Shown here piece after piece: positions 9,181 through 18,625 of a DNA stretch of 64,000 nucleotides. Position 1 is the first letter of the stretch; the number at the start of each line of letters is the position of its first letter. Where the stretch lies: NCBI RefSeq assembly GCF_002277895.1, contig NZ_CP022998.1:3267501-3331500 (forward strand). Direction: 5' to 3'. The position numbers and the translations under genes are program-made. The DNA is from Rhizobium sp. 11515TR. Its GTDB lineage: Bacteria > Pseudomonadota > Alphaproteobacteria > Rhizobiales > Rhizobiaceae. The notes beneath the pieces were generated by a model, which worked only from the letters and a program-made list of their open reading frames with translations, was not told the DNA's origin and ran no database searches.

Positions 9181-9888
9181 CTAGGCGATCTTGCGGGCGC
9201 TGACCTTTCCCATCGGATGCAGCGAATGCACCCGGAAGGGACCACCGGCGCCTTCTTCCATCATGAGCGCAATGTTGGAAACGGGGACGGGCGCAGCCAA
9301 AGCAGGCTCGAAGAAATCGCGCAAAGCACGCTCGATGCGCGTCATATCGGCAGGGCTTACCGTACCCGTCAGCATCATCTGGAAGCGGAACTCGTCCATG
9401 ACATGCGGATGACCCCAGCGATGCAAATTGGCGAACTGGGCCGCAGAAAGCCCATCCGGATCGATCCGTTCGATCTCGGCTTCGCTCAGGGGTGCGCGAT
9501 ATTGATCGAAGGTCTGCACCAGCGATGCCGCGAGGAAATGCATCTGCTGGCTTGGCACGGAAGGAACGAGGCCCAGTGCGCCGCCGAGCCGCGCAACCTC
9601 GAGCCTCGGGATTTCGAAGGGCGCCACCGTGCCAGAAAACCGCATCAGATCGCGCAGCAGCCCGGCTTCGGACATGTCCTCTGCCAGCCGGAACGGAGCC
9701 TTGAGCAAACCCATGAAACCATAGCGGCGCGGGACTGCGGTGTAGAAAGCGATCTCGTGAATGCCGAGCCCACGGACCGCCGGCGGATCGACCATCTCGC
9801 CGGAATAGACGTTGCGGCCGAGCCAATTCGCCGCCACAAGCGTCAGCGGATCGCTCGCAGACGGTGTGAAGCAAATGGCATACCGCAT
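9181..9888 (-). CDS. DUF1045 protein that has lost both 2H-phosphoesterase HxT motifs
   Basis: A 235-residue protein clearly of the DUF1045 family (RYAICFTPSASDPL, NWLGRNVYSG, PRRYGF then LKAPFRLAE, DEFRF then LTG, and a C-terminal GGPFRVHSL). Members near phosphonate genes carry two HxT motifs in RYGFHATLK and DEFRFHxTLTG. Here these read MGL (residues 59-61) and QMM (170-172), so both catalytic histidines are absent. It lies 118 bp upstream of puuE on the same strand and is probably the first gene of the purine operon. No phosphonate genes are nearby. It is probably a non-enzymatic paralog. Confidence 0.85.
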   Translation of the reverse strand: MRYAICFTPSASDPLTLVAANWLGRNVYSGEMVDPPAVRGLGIHEIAFYTAVPRRYGFMGLLKAPFRLAEDMSEAGLLRDLMRFSGTVAPFEIPRLEVARLGGALGLVPSVPSQQMHFLAASLVQTFDQYRAPLSEAEIERIDPDGLSAAQFANLHRWGHPHVMDEFRFQMMLTGTVSPADMTRIERALRDFFEPALAAPVPVSNIALMMEEGAGGPFRVHSLHPMGKVSARKIA

Positions 9889-9991
9889 AAAAATCCTCCA
9901 GGGCGTAACGTCAGGCAGACCGAACCGGCACCGATGGCCAAGGAGATAGGTGATTTGCGTGACAGATTGACGACCCGAAAGAGGCGTGAAT

Positions 9992-11176
9992 TCACGTTTT
10001 ATGTGATATGACTGAAATATGACTCGCTAAAGTGAAACTCTGCGGCAAGTTGAAGCGACCGGGCGCGCCCACCGCCTCACGTACCGCTGCCTCTGCCAAC
10101 CTATGCGCCAGCCCGAAGCTCACCTTAAAGCCACCGGTCAGGGCAATCAGCGCGGGGTGATCGGGATGCGTACCCACCATCGGGTCACGATCCACGGCCT
10201 TCGGACGCAGGCCCGCCCAACGCTCGACGACTTCCGCGCCAGCAAGCACCGGCGCCATGGCACGCGCCGCTGCAAGCAGATCGTCGAGCTGCCCATCCGT
10301 CGATAAAGGATCGTCAAATCGGTTCTCGCTCGTGCTGCCGACCGCGACCAATCCATTCTCATGCGGAACGATATAGAGCCCGTCGCGGAAGATAACGGGC
10401 AAGTCGCCGTCAACATCGGCCTTCAGCATCGCCGCCTGCCCCTTGACCGGTTGACCCAGCGAGGCTTTGCGTCGCTCCGTCAACTCATCGAGGATCGGAA
10501 ACGAGCGGTAACCGGCGGCAAGGATGCAGCGACCGAAGCGAATGTCGCCATCACTTGAACGCGCAAGACCCCGTTCTGGATCGATACTCTCGACGGTAAC
10601 GCCCTCGCAAAGCCGGACATGTCGTGCCGCCGCGAGAAACCTCCGCAGGACCTCCAGAAACGCGCGCGGCGCAACGCGGGCCGCCAATGTATCGTGGACA
10701 AATCCGCTTTCTCCGGCTGACGGTTCGATCCAGCCCTCGATTGGTGCGACATCCAGCAAATGCCAGTGAAACTGCCGCTCCCCGTGCCGCCAATGCACTT
10801 CCGCATCTTGGGAATGGCCTAACGCGATCTGCCTCAGATGCGGCTTCGGCAGCGGGATCAAGCGACCGGCGCGACGATAGCCAGCCGAAAGCCCGGTCTC
10901 CGCTTCCAGGGCTGCAATTTCCTCCTCCAGCGCGACAAGCGCATCGAACTGAAACTGCTTCTTGTCGGACCATTTGTCCGGCATATGCGGCATCAGCGCG
11001 CCGAGCAGACCGCCGCTTGCCCCCAGCCCGAAACGGCCGGCTTCGACAAGCAATGTCCGGATACCAAGACGCTCGGCATGAACGGCGGCCCATAGCCCCA
11101 TGATCCCGCCACCGACGATCAGCAGATCGACTGGCGATTGACCCGCAGGTCTTGGAGGATTATCGGCTCTTTCCAT
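9992..11176 (-). CDS. mnmC1: FAD-dependent oxidoreductase, stand-alone MnmC oxidase domain-like
   Basis: A 394-residue DAO-family flavoprotein. The Rossmann motif GGGIMG (G22-G27) follows DLLIV. GASGGLLGALMPHMPDKW, KGQAAMLK, the YIVPHENGLVAVGST sheet and the C-terminal WAGLRPKAVDRDPMVG also fit. In fused MnmC the C-terminal oxidase converts cmnm5U34 of tRNA to nm5U34, and the N-terminal methyltransferase is encoded here by the neighbour at 11175. The two genes are divergent and their start codons overlap. The next Met lies inside the Rossmann motif, so the start is well fixed. A glycine oxidase role is the main alternative. Confidence 0.8.
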   Translation of the reverse strand: MERADNPPRPAGQSPVDLLIVGGGIMGLWAAVHAERLGIRTLLVEAGRFGLGASGGLLGALMPHMPDKWSDKKQFQFDALVALEEEIAALEAETGLSAGYRRAGRLIPLPKPHLRQIALGHSQDAEVHWRHGERQFHWHLLDVAPIEGWIEPSAGESGFVHDTLAARVAPRAFLEVLRRFLAAARHVRLCEGVTVESIDPERGLARSSDGDIRFGRCILAAGYRSFPILDELTERRKASLGQPVKGQAAMLKADVDGDLPVIFRDGLYIVPHENGLVAVGSTSENRFDDPLSTDGQLDDLLAAARAMAPVLAGAEVVERWAGLRPKAVDRDPMVGTHPDHPALIALTGGFKVSFGLAHRLAEAAVREAVGAPGRFNLPQSFTLASHISVISHKT

Positions 11177-11909
11177 GACAGATCCAGTTTCCGAGCGGAC
11201 CAGGGCGTCCGAAATCCATGCGGCAAGCCCGGAGCTCGAATGGCGCGACGGCGATATGCCCTATTCGGCCGCATTTGGCGACCATTTTTATTGCCAGACC
11301 GACGGCAGGCTGGAATGCGGCCATGTCTTCTTGGCCGGCAACGGCCTGCCTGCCCGCTGGCACGGACAGCGAGATTTCCTTATCGGCGAACTCGGCTTCG
11401 GCACCGGCCTGAACTTCTGCGAGACCTGGCGCCAGTGGCGACAGCAGGCCATCCCCGGTTCGAACCTGCACTTCATGTCCTTCGAACTCTATCCGATGCG
11501 GGCCGAGGAAATCGATCGCGCGCTGACGCACTGGCCCGAAATCGATAGGGAGCGAGAGGCTCTTGCCGCCGCGTGGCCGGGCAACCCGCAGGGTGTCGTG
11601 TCGCTGAGGCTAGATGCAAATACGCGCCTCAGCGTCGTTTGCGGTCCGGCTCTCGAAGGCGTCAGCCGCGCCGAACAGGGTTTTGATGCCTGGTATCTCG
11701 ACGGTTTCGCACCATCGCGCAATGCCGACATGTGGTCGCCGGAATTGATGCAGACACTCCATAACAAGACGGTTCCGAACGGCACCTTCGCCACCTACGC
11801 AGCGGCTGGCTTCGTGCGGCGAAACCTACAGGCGGCAGGCTTCATGGTGGAGCGGCGCAAAGGCTTCGCCGGCAAGCGCGAAATGCTCTGCGGCATCAAG
11901 CCCGCCTGA
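11175..11909 (+). CDS. mnmD: tRNA mnm5U34 methyltransferase MnmD
   Basis: A 244-residue class I SAM methyltransferase (DUF752), equal to the N-terminal half of MnmC. It carries WRDGDMPYSAAFGDHF, the SAM motif GELGFGTGLNF (residues 71-81), SFELYP, and the signature DAWYLDGFAPSRNADMW at about 178-194, ending with RRKGFAGKREML. It methylates nm5U34 of tRNA to mnm5U34. GGAGG lies about 15 bases upstream of the ATG, longer than usual. The ATG shares two bases with the start codon of the divergent FAD gene, so each promoter must lie in the other gene. Confidence 0.92.
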   Translation: MTDPVSERTRASEIHAASPELEWRDGDMPYSAAFGDHFYCQTDGRLECGHVFLAGNGLPARWHGQRDFLIGELGFGTGLNFCETWRQWRQQAIPGSNLHFMSFELYPMRAEEIDRALTHWPEIDREREALAAAWPGNPQGVVSLRLDANTRLSVVCGPALEGVSRAEQGFDAWYLDGFAPSRNADMWSPELMQTLHNKTVPNGTFATYAAAGFVRRNLQAAGFMVERRKGFAGKREMLCGIKPA

Positions 11910-11954
11910 GGCCGGAGCTGATGTGCCGCGCCAGGCGGCAAGCATCTTGGGGAT

Positions 11955-12869
11955 TCAGATGAGCTCGCCAAGATGCTGACGAACCCACTTGGCCTCTTCC
12001 GAGGCCGTCCGCCGGAAGTGCCGTTTGAAATCCCGGCTGAACTGGGCAGCACTGACATAGCCGACCGATGCCGCCACCTCCGCAATCGTCCCACTTTGGC
12101 GCGCGATCATCAACCGCGCCTCGTGGAGCCGCATCGCCTTCACATATTGCATCGGACTGCTGCCCGTCAGAGCCTTGAAATGGACGTGATAGGAGGGAAC
12201 GCTCATCCCCACCTCACGCGCCAGCGCGGCAACCGAAATCTCGGAATTGTAGGTTTCACGCAATCGGGCCAGGCTTCGCACGATCTTCCCGGAAATGCCC
12301 TGCTGCTGAAGCGCTGAGATCATCGCTCCGCCCTGCGGGCCAACGAGAACTCGGTAGTGCAGCTCGCGCAGTATGCCTGCTCCCAGAACCGTAAGCTCGA
12401 CGGGATCGCTAAGCGCCCGCAGCAGGCGCAGCACGACATCCTCGATCACCGGCTCCATCCTGCTCGATATAAGGCTTCTCACTTTGCCGGCCGCTGATCC
12501 GGACTGTCTTGCCCCCACCTCAGAGGCGATCTCGGCGGCCAGAAGCATGTCGAACTCGAGATAAACGGCAAGCAAAGGGCGCTCTGCGCTGGCTGACGAT
12601 TCCATCCGGAACGGAACGGGCACCGACACGGCCAGATAATGCTCCTCATCGTAGAGATAGACCTCGCCTTCCAGCACGCCCTGCTTTCGACCCTGCAGGA
12701 CGAAGACCGCGCCCGGTTTGTAGAGCACAGGAACATCATGAAGGACCGCTTCGGTCCTAAGAATCCGAACACCGGCAAGTGCCGTTGGGTTGTATCCCTG
12801 GCTGGGAGCAAGAAGGCCCGCCAGCTCCACCAATTCCCGACGCCTCGACCATTCGTTCTTCGTATTCAT
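11955..12869 (-). CDS. AraC-family transcriptional regulator
   Basis: A regulator of about 304 residues: an N-terminal AraC_N-type cupin domain (LAPSQGYNPTALAGVRILR, PVLYKPGAVFVLQGRKQ, EVYLYDEEHYLAVSVPVP) and a C-terminal pair of HTHs. The second HTH contains GTIAEVAASVGYVSAAQFSR and DFKRHF. Earlier in-frame starts exist at 12890 (ATG) and 12911 (TTG); none has a clear ribosome site. It is divergent from the SDR gene at 12968 and, as with relatives, probably controls it. Confidence 0.88.
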   Translation of the reverse strand: MNTKNEWSRRRELVELAGLLAPSQGYNPTALAGVRILRTEAVLHDVPVLYKPGAVFVLQGRKQGVLEGEVYLYDEEHYLAVSVPVPFRMESSASAERPLLAVYLEFDMLLAAEIASEVGARQSGSAAGKVRSLISSRMEPVIEDVVLRLLRALSDPVELTVLGAGILRELHYRVLVGPQGGAMISALQQQGISGKIVRSLARLRETYNSEISVAALAREVGMSVPSYHVHFKALTGSSPMQYVKAMRLHEARLMIARQSGTIAEVAASVGYVSAAQFSRDFKRHFRRTASEEAKWVRQHLGELI

Positions 12870-12967
12870 AGGATTTGGCAAGATATTCATAGTTTTTGCG
12901 ATCGCTGACAACAGTTTGGAAGATTATCAGTCATGCGCATCGACCAATCAAGATGAGAACATCTATC

Positions 12968-13795
12968 ATGTCACAGAAAACCTTCTTCATCACCGGAGCA
13001 AATTCGGGCTTCGGTTTCGCAATCGCAGCCGCCGCGATCCGGAATGGCCACAAGGTTATCGGCACCATCCGCTCGGAACAGTCGCGGGCAGCTATGACGG
13101 AACGCTTGCCGGCAGTGCGGCCCATCCTATGCGATGTGACGGAGTTCGACCGGATAACCGACGTCGTTCGACAGACGGAAGAAGACCATGGACCGGTCGA
13201 CGTGCTGATCAACAATGCCGGCTACGGTCACGAGGGAATTCTTGAGGAGTCGGCCCTCGAGGAGATGCGGCGCCAGTTCGACGTGAATGTCTTCGGCGCC
13301 GTTGCGGTCGCCAAGGCCTTCCTGCCGCGCTTCCGCGAAAGGCGCAGGGGCTTCATCGTCAACATCACCTCCATGGGCGGCATGATCACCATGCCCGGCA
13401 TCGCTTATTACTGTGGAAGCAAATTCGCCCTTCAAGGCATCTCCGAAGTCATGCGTGCGGAAATGGCCCCGTTCGGCGTTCGGGTGACCGCCCTTTGCCC
13501 CGGCTCCTTTCGGACAGACTGGGCCGGGCGCTCGATGGTCCGAACCGAACGATCAATCGCGGATTATGACGCATTGTTCGATCCGATCCGCCAGGCGCGA
13601 CAATCCAAAAGTGGCAAGCAGCTCGGCGATCCCGACAAGCTCGCCACAGCCGTCCTGGGCCTGATCGAATCCGACGCCCCTCCGCCACAGCTCCTGCTTG
13701 GCAGCGATGCTCTTAGACTCGTCACTGACAGGATCGAGCGCCTCAGCCAGGAGATCGAAGCCTGGAAAGCCGTTACCGTTTCTACCGATGGCTGA
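12968..13795 (+). CDS. Short-chain dehydrogenase/reductase
   Basis: A 275-residue classical SDR. The cofactor motif TGANSGFG follows KTFFI, NNAGYG lies in the middle, and the catalytic YxxxK is YYCGSK, preceded by the conserved Ser in NITSMGG. After the nucleotide loop ALCPGSFRTDWAGR a C-terminal extension follows, as in the DltE-like/retinol-type group. An upstream in-frame start at 12896 would run into the regulator's promoter, and the start at 12968 gives the canonical N-terminus. NADP(H) preference and substrate are unknown. Confidence 0.88.
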   Translation: MSQKTFFITGANSGFGFAIAAAAIRNGHKVIGTIRSEQSRAAMTERLPAVRPILCDVTEFDRITDVVRQTEEDHGPVDVLINNAGYGHEGILEESALEEMRRQFDVNVFGAVAVAKAFLPRFRERRRGFIVNITSMGGMITMPGIAYYCGSKFALQGISEVMRAEMAPFGVRVTALCPGSFRTDWAGRSMVRTERSIADYDALFDPIRQARQSKSGKQLGDPDKLATAVLGLIESDAPPPQLLLGSDALRLVTDRIERLSQEIEAWKAVTVSTDG

Positions 13796-13863
13796 TGGCC
13801 GCGACGGTTGCGATGGCCAAAAGATGGCATGCAGCCATGCGCTCAAGTCTATGGATCTGAACT

Positions 13864-16677
13864 CTAGGTCTTAGACCGATCGGCCCGGAGAGCGGTATCG
13901 CCCAGATAGCGCTGGATCTTCGTCTCGAGAAGTTCGGGGCTGATCGGCTTGGACATACAATCGTCCATGCCCGACTGCATGCACGTGATGCGATCGACAT
14001 CCAGTGCCTGCGCCGTCACCCCGACGATGGGCACATGCCATCCCTGCCCGGCCTGTGTCTCGAACTGCCGGATCATGCGAGTCGCCTGATGACCGTTCAT
14101 GACCGGCATGGACACATCCATGAGGATTAGCGACGGCCGCAGCTGGCGCCATGCGTCGACGGCCGCCTGGCCGTTCTCCACAACAAGGAACCTCAGGCCG
14201 GTCGCCTGCAGGATCTGCGTGAAGACGATCTGGTTCACCTCATTGTCCTCGGCAACGAGGACGTCGATCGCGTTGCCTGACTTGGCCGACATCATCCGAT
14301 CGGTGGCTTCGATCGCGACTGCGGCTTCCGTCTCTATCGGCAGCCGACGTTCAACAGAGGCCAATCGCTCACCCAGCTTTTTGCGCCGCGAGGCACGCAC
14401 GACATCGATGATCGTGCCACGCAGCACATTGGCGCGCACAGGCTTCATCAAATGCGCCTGGCCGTTGACGGCGGCGAATTCCCTATCGCAACCGGCGACA
14501 CCCATCGACGTCAGGAACACGATAGGCAGCGTGTCGAAACGCGGATCGGCGCGCACGGCGGTCGCGACCTGATAGCCATTCATGCCGGGCATGCTGTAAT
14601 CGACGATGATCACATCGACCGATACTCCCATATCGAAGGCAGCATTCAGAATAGCGAGTGCGGTCCTACCATCCTCGGCGACATGTCCGTCAAAACCCCA
14701 TTGCGCCAACTGTTCGGTCAAAATGCGCCGATGGATCGCGTCGTCTTCCACAATCAGGATGCGGGCATCCTTGACATTGGCCGGCAGCTCCGCGACTTTG
14801 CCGCGCGCGGCAACCAGCGGCATGGGCAGATTGACCGTGAAGACCGATCCCTTACCCCATTCGCTCTCCACCGAGAGCGAACCGCCGAAAAGATCGACGA
14901 GACCGGCAGTAATGGCCAGACCAAGGCCCGAGCCCTCAAGCCGCCGCGCAAAGGACGAATCCGCCAACGAGAACTTGTCGAAGATCGTGTCGAGTTTTTC
15001 GTCGGGAATGCCGATGCCCGTATCTTCGATACGCAGAACAAGCAATATGGTGTCGCCCGGTGCCGGCTGGCTGTCCAACTCCACCAGCACATGACCGCGC
15101 TCGGTAAACTTGATCGCATTGCCGACGAGATTGGTCACGATCTGCCGAAAACGACCGGCATCGCCGAGTATCGCCGCCGGTACGCCGGGAGCGATGCGCA
15201 CCATCAGCTCGATATTCTTTTCCGATGCGGCCGCAGCCAACAGGGTCGCAATATCCTCGACGGCCTCGGTGGGATCGAATGCCATCTTGCGCAGATGCAT
15301 TTCGCCGGTATCGATGCGGGAAAAATCGAGAATGTCATTGATGATGGTCAGCAACGCATTGCCCGACTTGACGATGATATCGACGAAGGTCTTCTGCCTC
15401 GCATCGAGATCGGTCTTGCCAAGCAGTTCCGCCATGCCGAGAACGCCGTTCATCGGCGTGCGGATTTCATGGCTCATATGGGTCAGGAATTCGGATTTCG
15501 CCCGGTCCGCAGCATTGCTGCGCGCCAGGAGTAACTGCAAATCCGCCTCACGTTCCTTCATCTCGGTAACGTCGGTCAGCACCACCGTCCAGCGGCGATG
15601 CTCTCCGAGGGCGGCATCGAGCTGCATCCAGTGATCGCCTTCAATCTGAAATATGCAGGAGATCGGCTTGCCGGCAGCAATGCTTTCTCCCCACGATGCC
15701 CGCACGGCCTCGGCATCCTCGCCAAAGTCTCCGCGTTGCGCACAATAATCGAAGGCCGCAGACCAGTCTTTACCGACTTCCAGAAGCTCCGCCGGCAGCT
15801 TCAGCATGTCCTTCAGCCGGTCGTTGGCCAGCATGATCGTACCGTCCTGGACGATCAGCAGGCCTTGGGACATGGCCTGCATGGCATTGGCCATCAGCTC
15901 GCCGAGGCGTTCCAGCGCCAGCCGGGCCTCGGTGATCTCGCGGAATTGCTGCTTGACGGCCGAGATGTCCGTATAGGACATCAGCGTCCGCCCGTTGGAA
16001 ATACGGCGCGCATCGATGATGACGGATTTGCCGTCGGCAAAATTCACTTCCGTCTGCAGATGCTCGCCCGCCTTGCGCAATGCCGCCAGGCGCGCCTGAT
16101 AGATGTCGTCGATGCTGCGCCCGTCGGAGCCGAAGCGCGCTAGTTCATAGTGTTTGGCGATGAGATCCCGATAGGGACGGCCTTCGAAGCGCTCATCCTT
16201 CGAGAATTCGAAAATGTCGTAGAAGGCGTCATTCACGTATTCGACGATGTAGTCACTGTCGTGGATCAAGACACCGATCGGCATTGAGCGAAGAATATTG
16301 TCGAGATCCTGATGCAGCGTCTTGGGAGACGCTTCGAGAAATACACCGAAAATATAGACGCGGTCTTCCGAAGGGGAAAAACTCTCGATCTGAATGCGCG
16401 ATCGCTTACGGCCCGATACGTCGAAACAGAGCGCCACCTCTTCCGAACCGAAGACCAGCGCACGACGCTCTCTGTCTTCCCTGTCCGCGCTCTCCCCGGC
16501 ATCGAGAAGGTCTTGACTGCGATTGCCGATGAAATCGGAAATATCGCGCCCGAAAAACCGCGCATAGGCATCATTGACGGCGACGTAACGAAGCTCGCTG
16601 TTCTTGATGTAGGCGGGCCTGTCCAGACTGGTGATCCGGCGGCACGCTATGTCGAGCAGTTCACCGTCCAAGGTCAA
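13864..16677 (-). CDS. Hybrid sensor histidine kinase: three PAS, HisKA, HATPase, two receivers
   Basis: A 937-residue soluble hybrid kinase. PAS-like domains lie at about 16-130, 136-245 and 270-385. The phosphoacceptor H403 is in MSHEIRTPMNG. The ATPase boxes are NLVGNAIKFTE (N), DTGIGIP (G1) and GSGLGLAI (G2). Two receiver domains follow, with phosphoacceptor Asp in IIVDYSMPGMNG (near 700) and LILMDVSMPVMNG (near 863). No membrane segment is seen, so it senses a cytoplasmic signal. The start is a TTG with GAGAGG seven bases upstream; an in-frame TGA precedes it and no ATG is available. No Hpt domain or partner regulator is adjacent. Confidence 0.93.
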   Translation of the reverse strand: MTLDGELLDIACRRITSLDRPAYIKNSELRYVAVNDAYARFFGRDISDFIGNRSQDLLDAGESADREDRERRALVFGSEEVALCFDVSGRKRSRIQIESFSPSEDRVYIFGVFLEASPKTLHQDLDNILRSMPIGVLIHDSDYIVEYVNDAFYDIFEFSKDERFEGRPYRDLIAKHYELARFGSDGRSIDDIYQARLAALRKAGEHLQTEVNFADGKSVIIDARRISNGRTLMSYTDISAVKQQFREITEARLALERLGELMANAMQAMSQGLLIVQDGTIMLANDRLKDMLKLPAELLEVGKDWSAAFDYCAQRGDFGEDAEAVRASWGESIAAGKPISCIFQIEGDHWMQLDAALGEHRRWTVVLTDVTEMKEREADLQLLLARSNAADRAKSEFLTHMSHEIRTPMNGVLGMAELLGKTDLDARQKTFVDIIVKSGNALLTIINDILDFSRIDTGEMHLRKMAFDPTEAVEDIATLLAAAASEKNIELMVRIAPGVPAAILGDAGRFRQIVTNLVGNAIKFTERGHVLVELDSQPAPGDTILLVLRIEDTGIGIPDEKLDTIFDKFSLADSSFARRLEGSGLGLAITAGLVDLFGGSLSVESEWGKGSVFTVNLPMPLVAARGKVAELPANVKDARILIVEDDAIHRRILTEQLAQWGFDGHVAEDGRTALAILNAAFDMGVSVDVIIVDYSMPGMNGYQVATAVRADPRFDTLPIVFLTSMGVAGCDREFAAVNGQAHLMKPVRANVLRGTIIDVVRASRRKKLGERLASVERRLPIETEAAVAIEATDRMMSAKSGNAIDVLVAEDNEVNQIVFTQILQATGLRFLVVENGQAAVDAWRQLRPSLILMDVSMPVMNGHQATRMIRQFETQAGQGWHVPIVGVTAQALDVDRITCMQSGMDDCMSKPISPELLETKIQRYLGDTALRADRSKT

Positions 16678-16893
16678 ACGGAGCCTCTCTTTTCACCGCG
16701 CATGATAGTTCATGAAACGACGCTCTAACATGATTGGCTTTAACAAAGCCTTAACCATGTTTAACCATCGCGCCGGCGTCGCGTTCAGACTATGCGCTAT
16801 CCTATAACGGTCATGTCTTGGTCGCAAACGACGGCGGCACATCGGGGGAAACTCTGCCAAGAATCCGTCAACGGATCCCTGGGAGCGAGCGCC

Positions 16894-18480
16894 ATGAGCG
16901 ATGAAGAAAGCCTGACCTTGAACGAAGCGCAGATCGCAACGGCGACGGGCGAACGGCGGCGGCGGGCCGGAGGGCGTGGCGCCGAACGCAGCCGCAAGCC
17001 GAGCGGCACGAAATATCTCAACCTCGTCAACAATCTCGCGCACACGGAACTCCTGTCGCCTGAAGCGCTTGACGATATTCACGTGGCATCGCTGACCATC
17101 CTCGAAGAGATCGGCATGGATATCATCCTGCCGGAAGCGCGCGAGCGCATGAAGGCTGCCGGCGCGGACGTCACGCCGGGCAAGGAACGCGTCCGCTTCG
17201 ATCGCAACATGATCATGGAACTGATCGCTTCGATCCCGTCGAACTTCACGCTGCACGCTCGCAATCACCTTAGAAACGTTGAGATCGGCGGCCGCAATCT
17301 TGTCTTCGCGCAGGTTGCCTCCGCCCCCTTCGTCGCCGACCGCGACGGCGGCAGGAGAGCTGGCAATCAGGAGGATTTCCGCAAGCTTATCAAGCTCGCG
17401 CAGTCCTTCGACATCATCCATATGACTGGCGGCTATCCCGTCGAGCCTATCGATATCCATGCTTCGGTGCGCCATCTCGATTGCCTCTCCGACATCGTCA
17501 AACTCACCGATAAGGCCTTCCATTGCTATTCGCTGGGCAAGCAGCGCAATCTCGACGCGATCGAGATCGCCCGCATCGGCCGCGGCATCAGTATGGAGCA
17601 GATGGAGCGCGAGCCCTCGCTCTTCACCATCATCAATTCCTCCTCGCCGCTCCGTCTCGACGGGCCGATGCTGCAGGGGATCATCGAAATGTCCTCACGC
17701 GGCCAGGTGGTAGTCGTGACGCCGTTCACGCTGGCAGGCGCCATGGCGCCGGTGACGATCGCCGGCGCACTGGTGCAGCAGAATGCCGAAGCGCTCTGCG
17801 GCCTCGCCTTCACCCAGATGGTGCGCAAGGGCGCGCCGGTCATGTATGGCGGCTTCACCTCGAACGTCGACATGAAGACGGGTGCCCCCGCCTTCGGCAC
17901 GCCGGAATATATGAAAGCGGTCATCGCGGGCGGGCAGCTCGCCCGTCGCTACGGCATCCCCTACCGCACCTCCAACACGAACGCTTCCAATACGCTCGAT
18001 GCACAGGCGGCTTACGAATCGGCGCTGTCGCTCTGGGCGCTGACCCAGGGCGGCGGCAATTTCGTCCTGCATGCGGCCGGCTGGAGCGAAGGCGGGCTGA
18101 CCGCCTCCTTCGAGAAATTCATCCTTGACGTCGACATGCTGCAGATGGTCGCGGAATTCCTGAAGCCGCTCGATGTCAGCGCCGATGCTCTGGCGCTGGA
18201 TGCCGTGCGCGACGTCGGCCCCGGCGGCCATTATTTCGGCACGGCCCATACGCTGGCTCGCTATGAAACCGCTTTCTATTCACCGATCCTGTCGGACTGG
18301 CGAAACAACGAGACATGGACGGAAGCCGGGAGGCCCACGACTTACGATCACGCCAATCGTGTCTATAAGGAAACGCTCGAGCGTTATGAACGCCCCCCGC
18401 TCGATCCGGCCATCGAGGAAGAGCTCGACGCCTTTGTCGCCAAGCGCAAGGCAGAGGGTGGCGTTCCTACGGATTTCTGA
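16894..18480 (+). CDS. Trimethylamine methyltransferase (MttB) family protein, non-pyrrolysine
   Basis: A 528-residue MttB-superfamily TIM-barrel methyltransferase. After a basic N-terminal stretch (RRRRAGGRGAERSRKP) come NLVNNLAHTELLSPEAL, HVASLTILEEIG, the central TGGYPVEPIDIHASVRHL and the C-terminal GPGGHYFGTAHTLARYE. The frame is uninterrupted, with no internal TAG, so it belongs to the non-pyrrolysine group, some of whose members demethylate glycine betaine or other quaternary amines. The ATG at 16894 follows GGGAGCGAG. No corrinoid protein or second methyltransferase gene is nearby, so the partner must be encoded elsewhere. Confidence 0.88.
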   Translation: MSDEESLTLNEAQIATATGERRRRAGGRGAERSRKPSGTKYLNLVNNLAHTELLSPEALDDIHVASLTILEEIGMDIILPEARERMKAAGADVTPGKERVRFDRNMIMELIASIPSNFTLHARNHLRNVEIGGRNLVFAQVASAPFVADRDGGRRAGNQEDFRKLIKLAQSFDIIHMTGGYPVEPIDIHASVRHLDCLSDIVKLTDKAFHCYSLGKQRNLDAIEIARIGRGISMEQMEREPSLFTIINSSSPLRLDGPMLQGIIEMSSRGQVVVVTPFTLAGAMAPVTIAGALVQQNAEALCGLAFTQMVRKGAPVMYGGFTSNVDMKTGAPAFGTPEYMKAVIAGGQLARRYGIPYRTSNTNASNTLDAQAAYESALSLWALTQGGGNFVLHAAGWSEGGLTASFEKFILDVDMLQMVAEFLKPLDVSADALALDAVRDVGPGGHYFGTAHTLARYETAFYSPILSDWRNNETWTEAGRPTTYDHANRVYKETLERYERPPLDPAIEEELDAFVAKRKAEGGVPTDF

Positions 18481-18625
18481 TTGAAAATCAAAGGCTTTAC
18501 GCCTCAAATCATGAACGAAATTTAATGTTCTCGACCTCTTTTTGGCCGCGACTTCGCCAGCTTTCCCAAGCACCGTCAAACTCGGCTTCGGCTGGAAGCC
18601 CCGTGTTTTTGGGAAAGGGATGTCA

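Noticed and set aside
16894..18480. Pyrrolysine-containing trimethylamine methyltransferase
   Set aside because: The frame has no in-frame amber codon and reaches full family length, so it is the non-pyrrolysine type.
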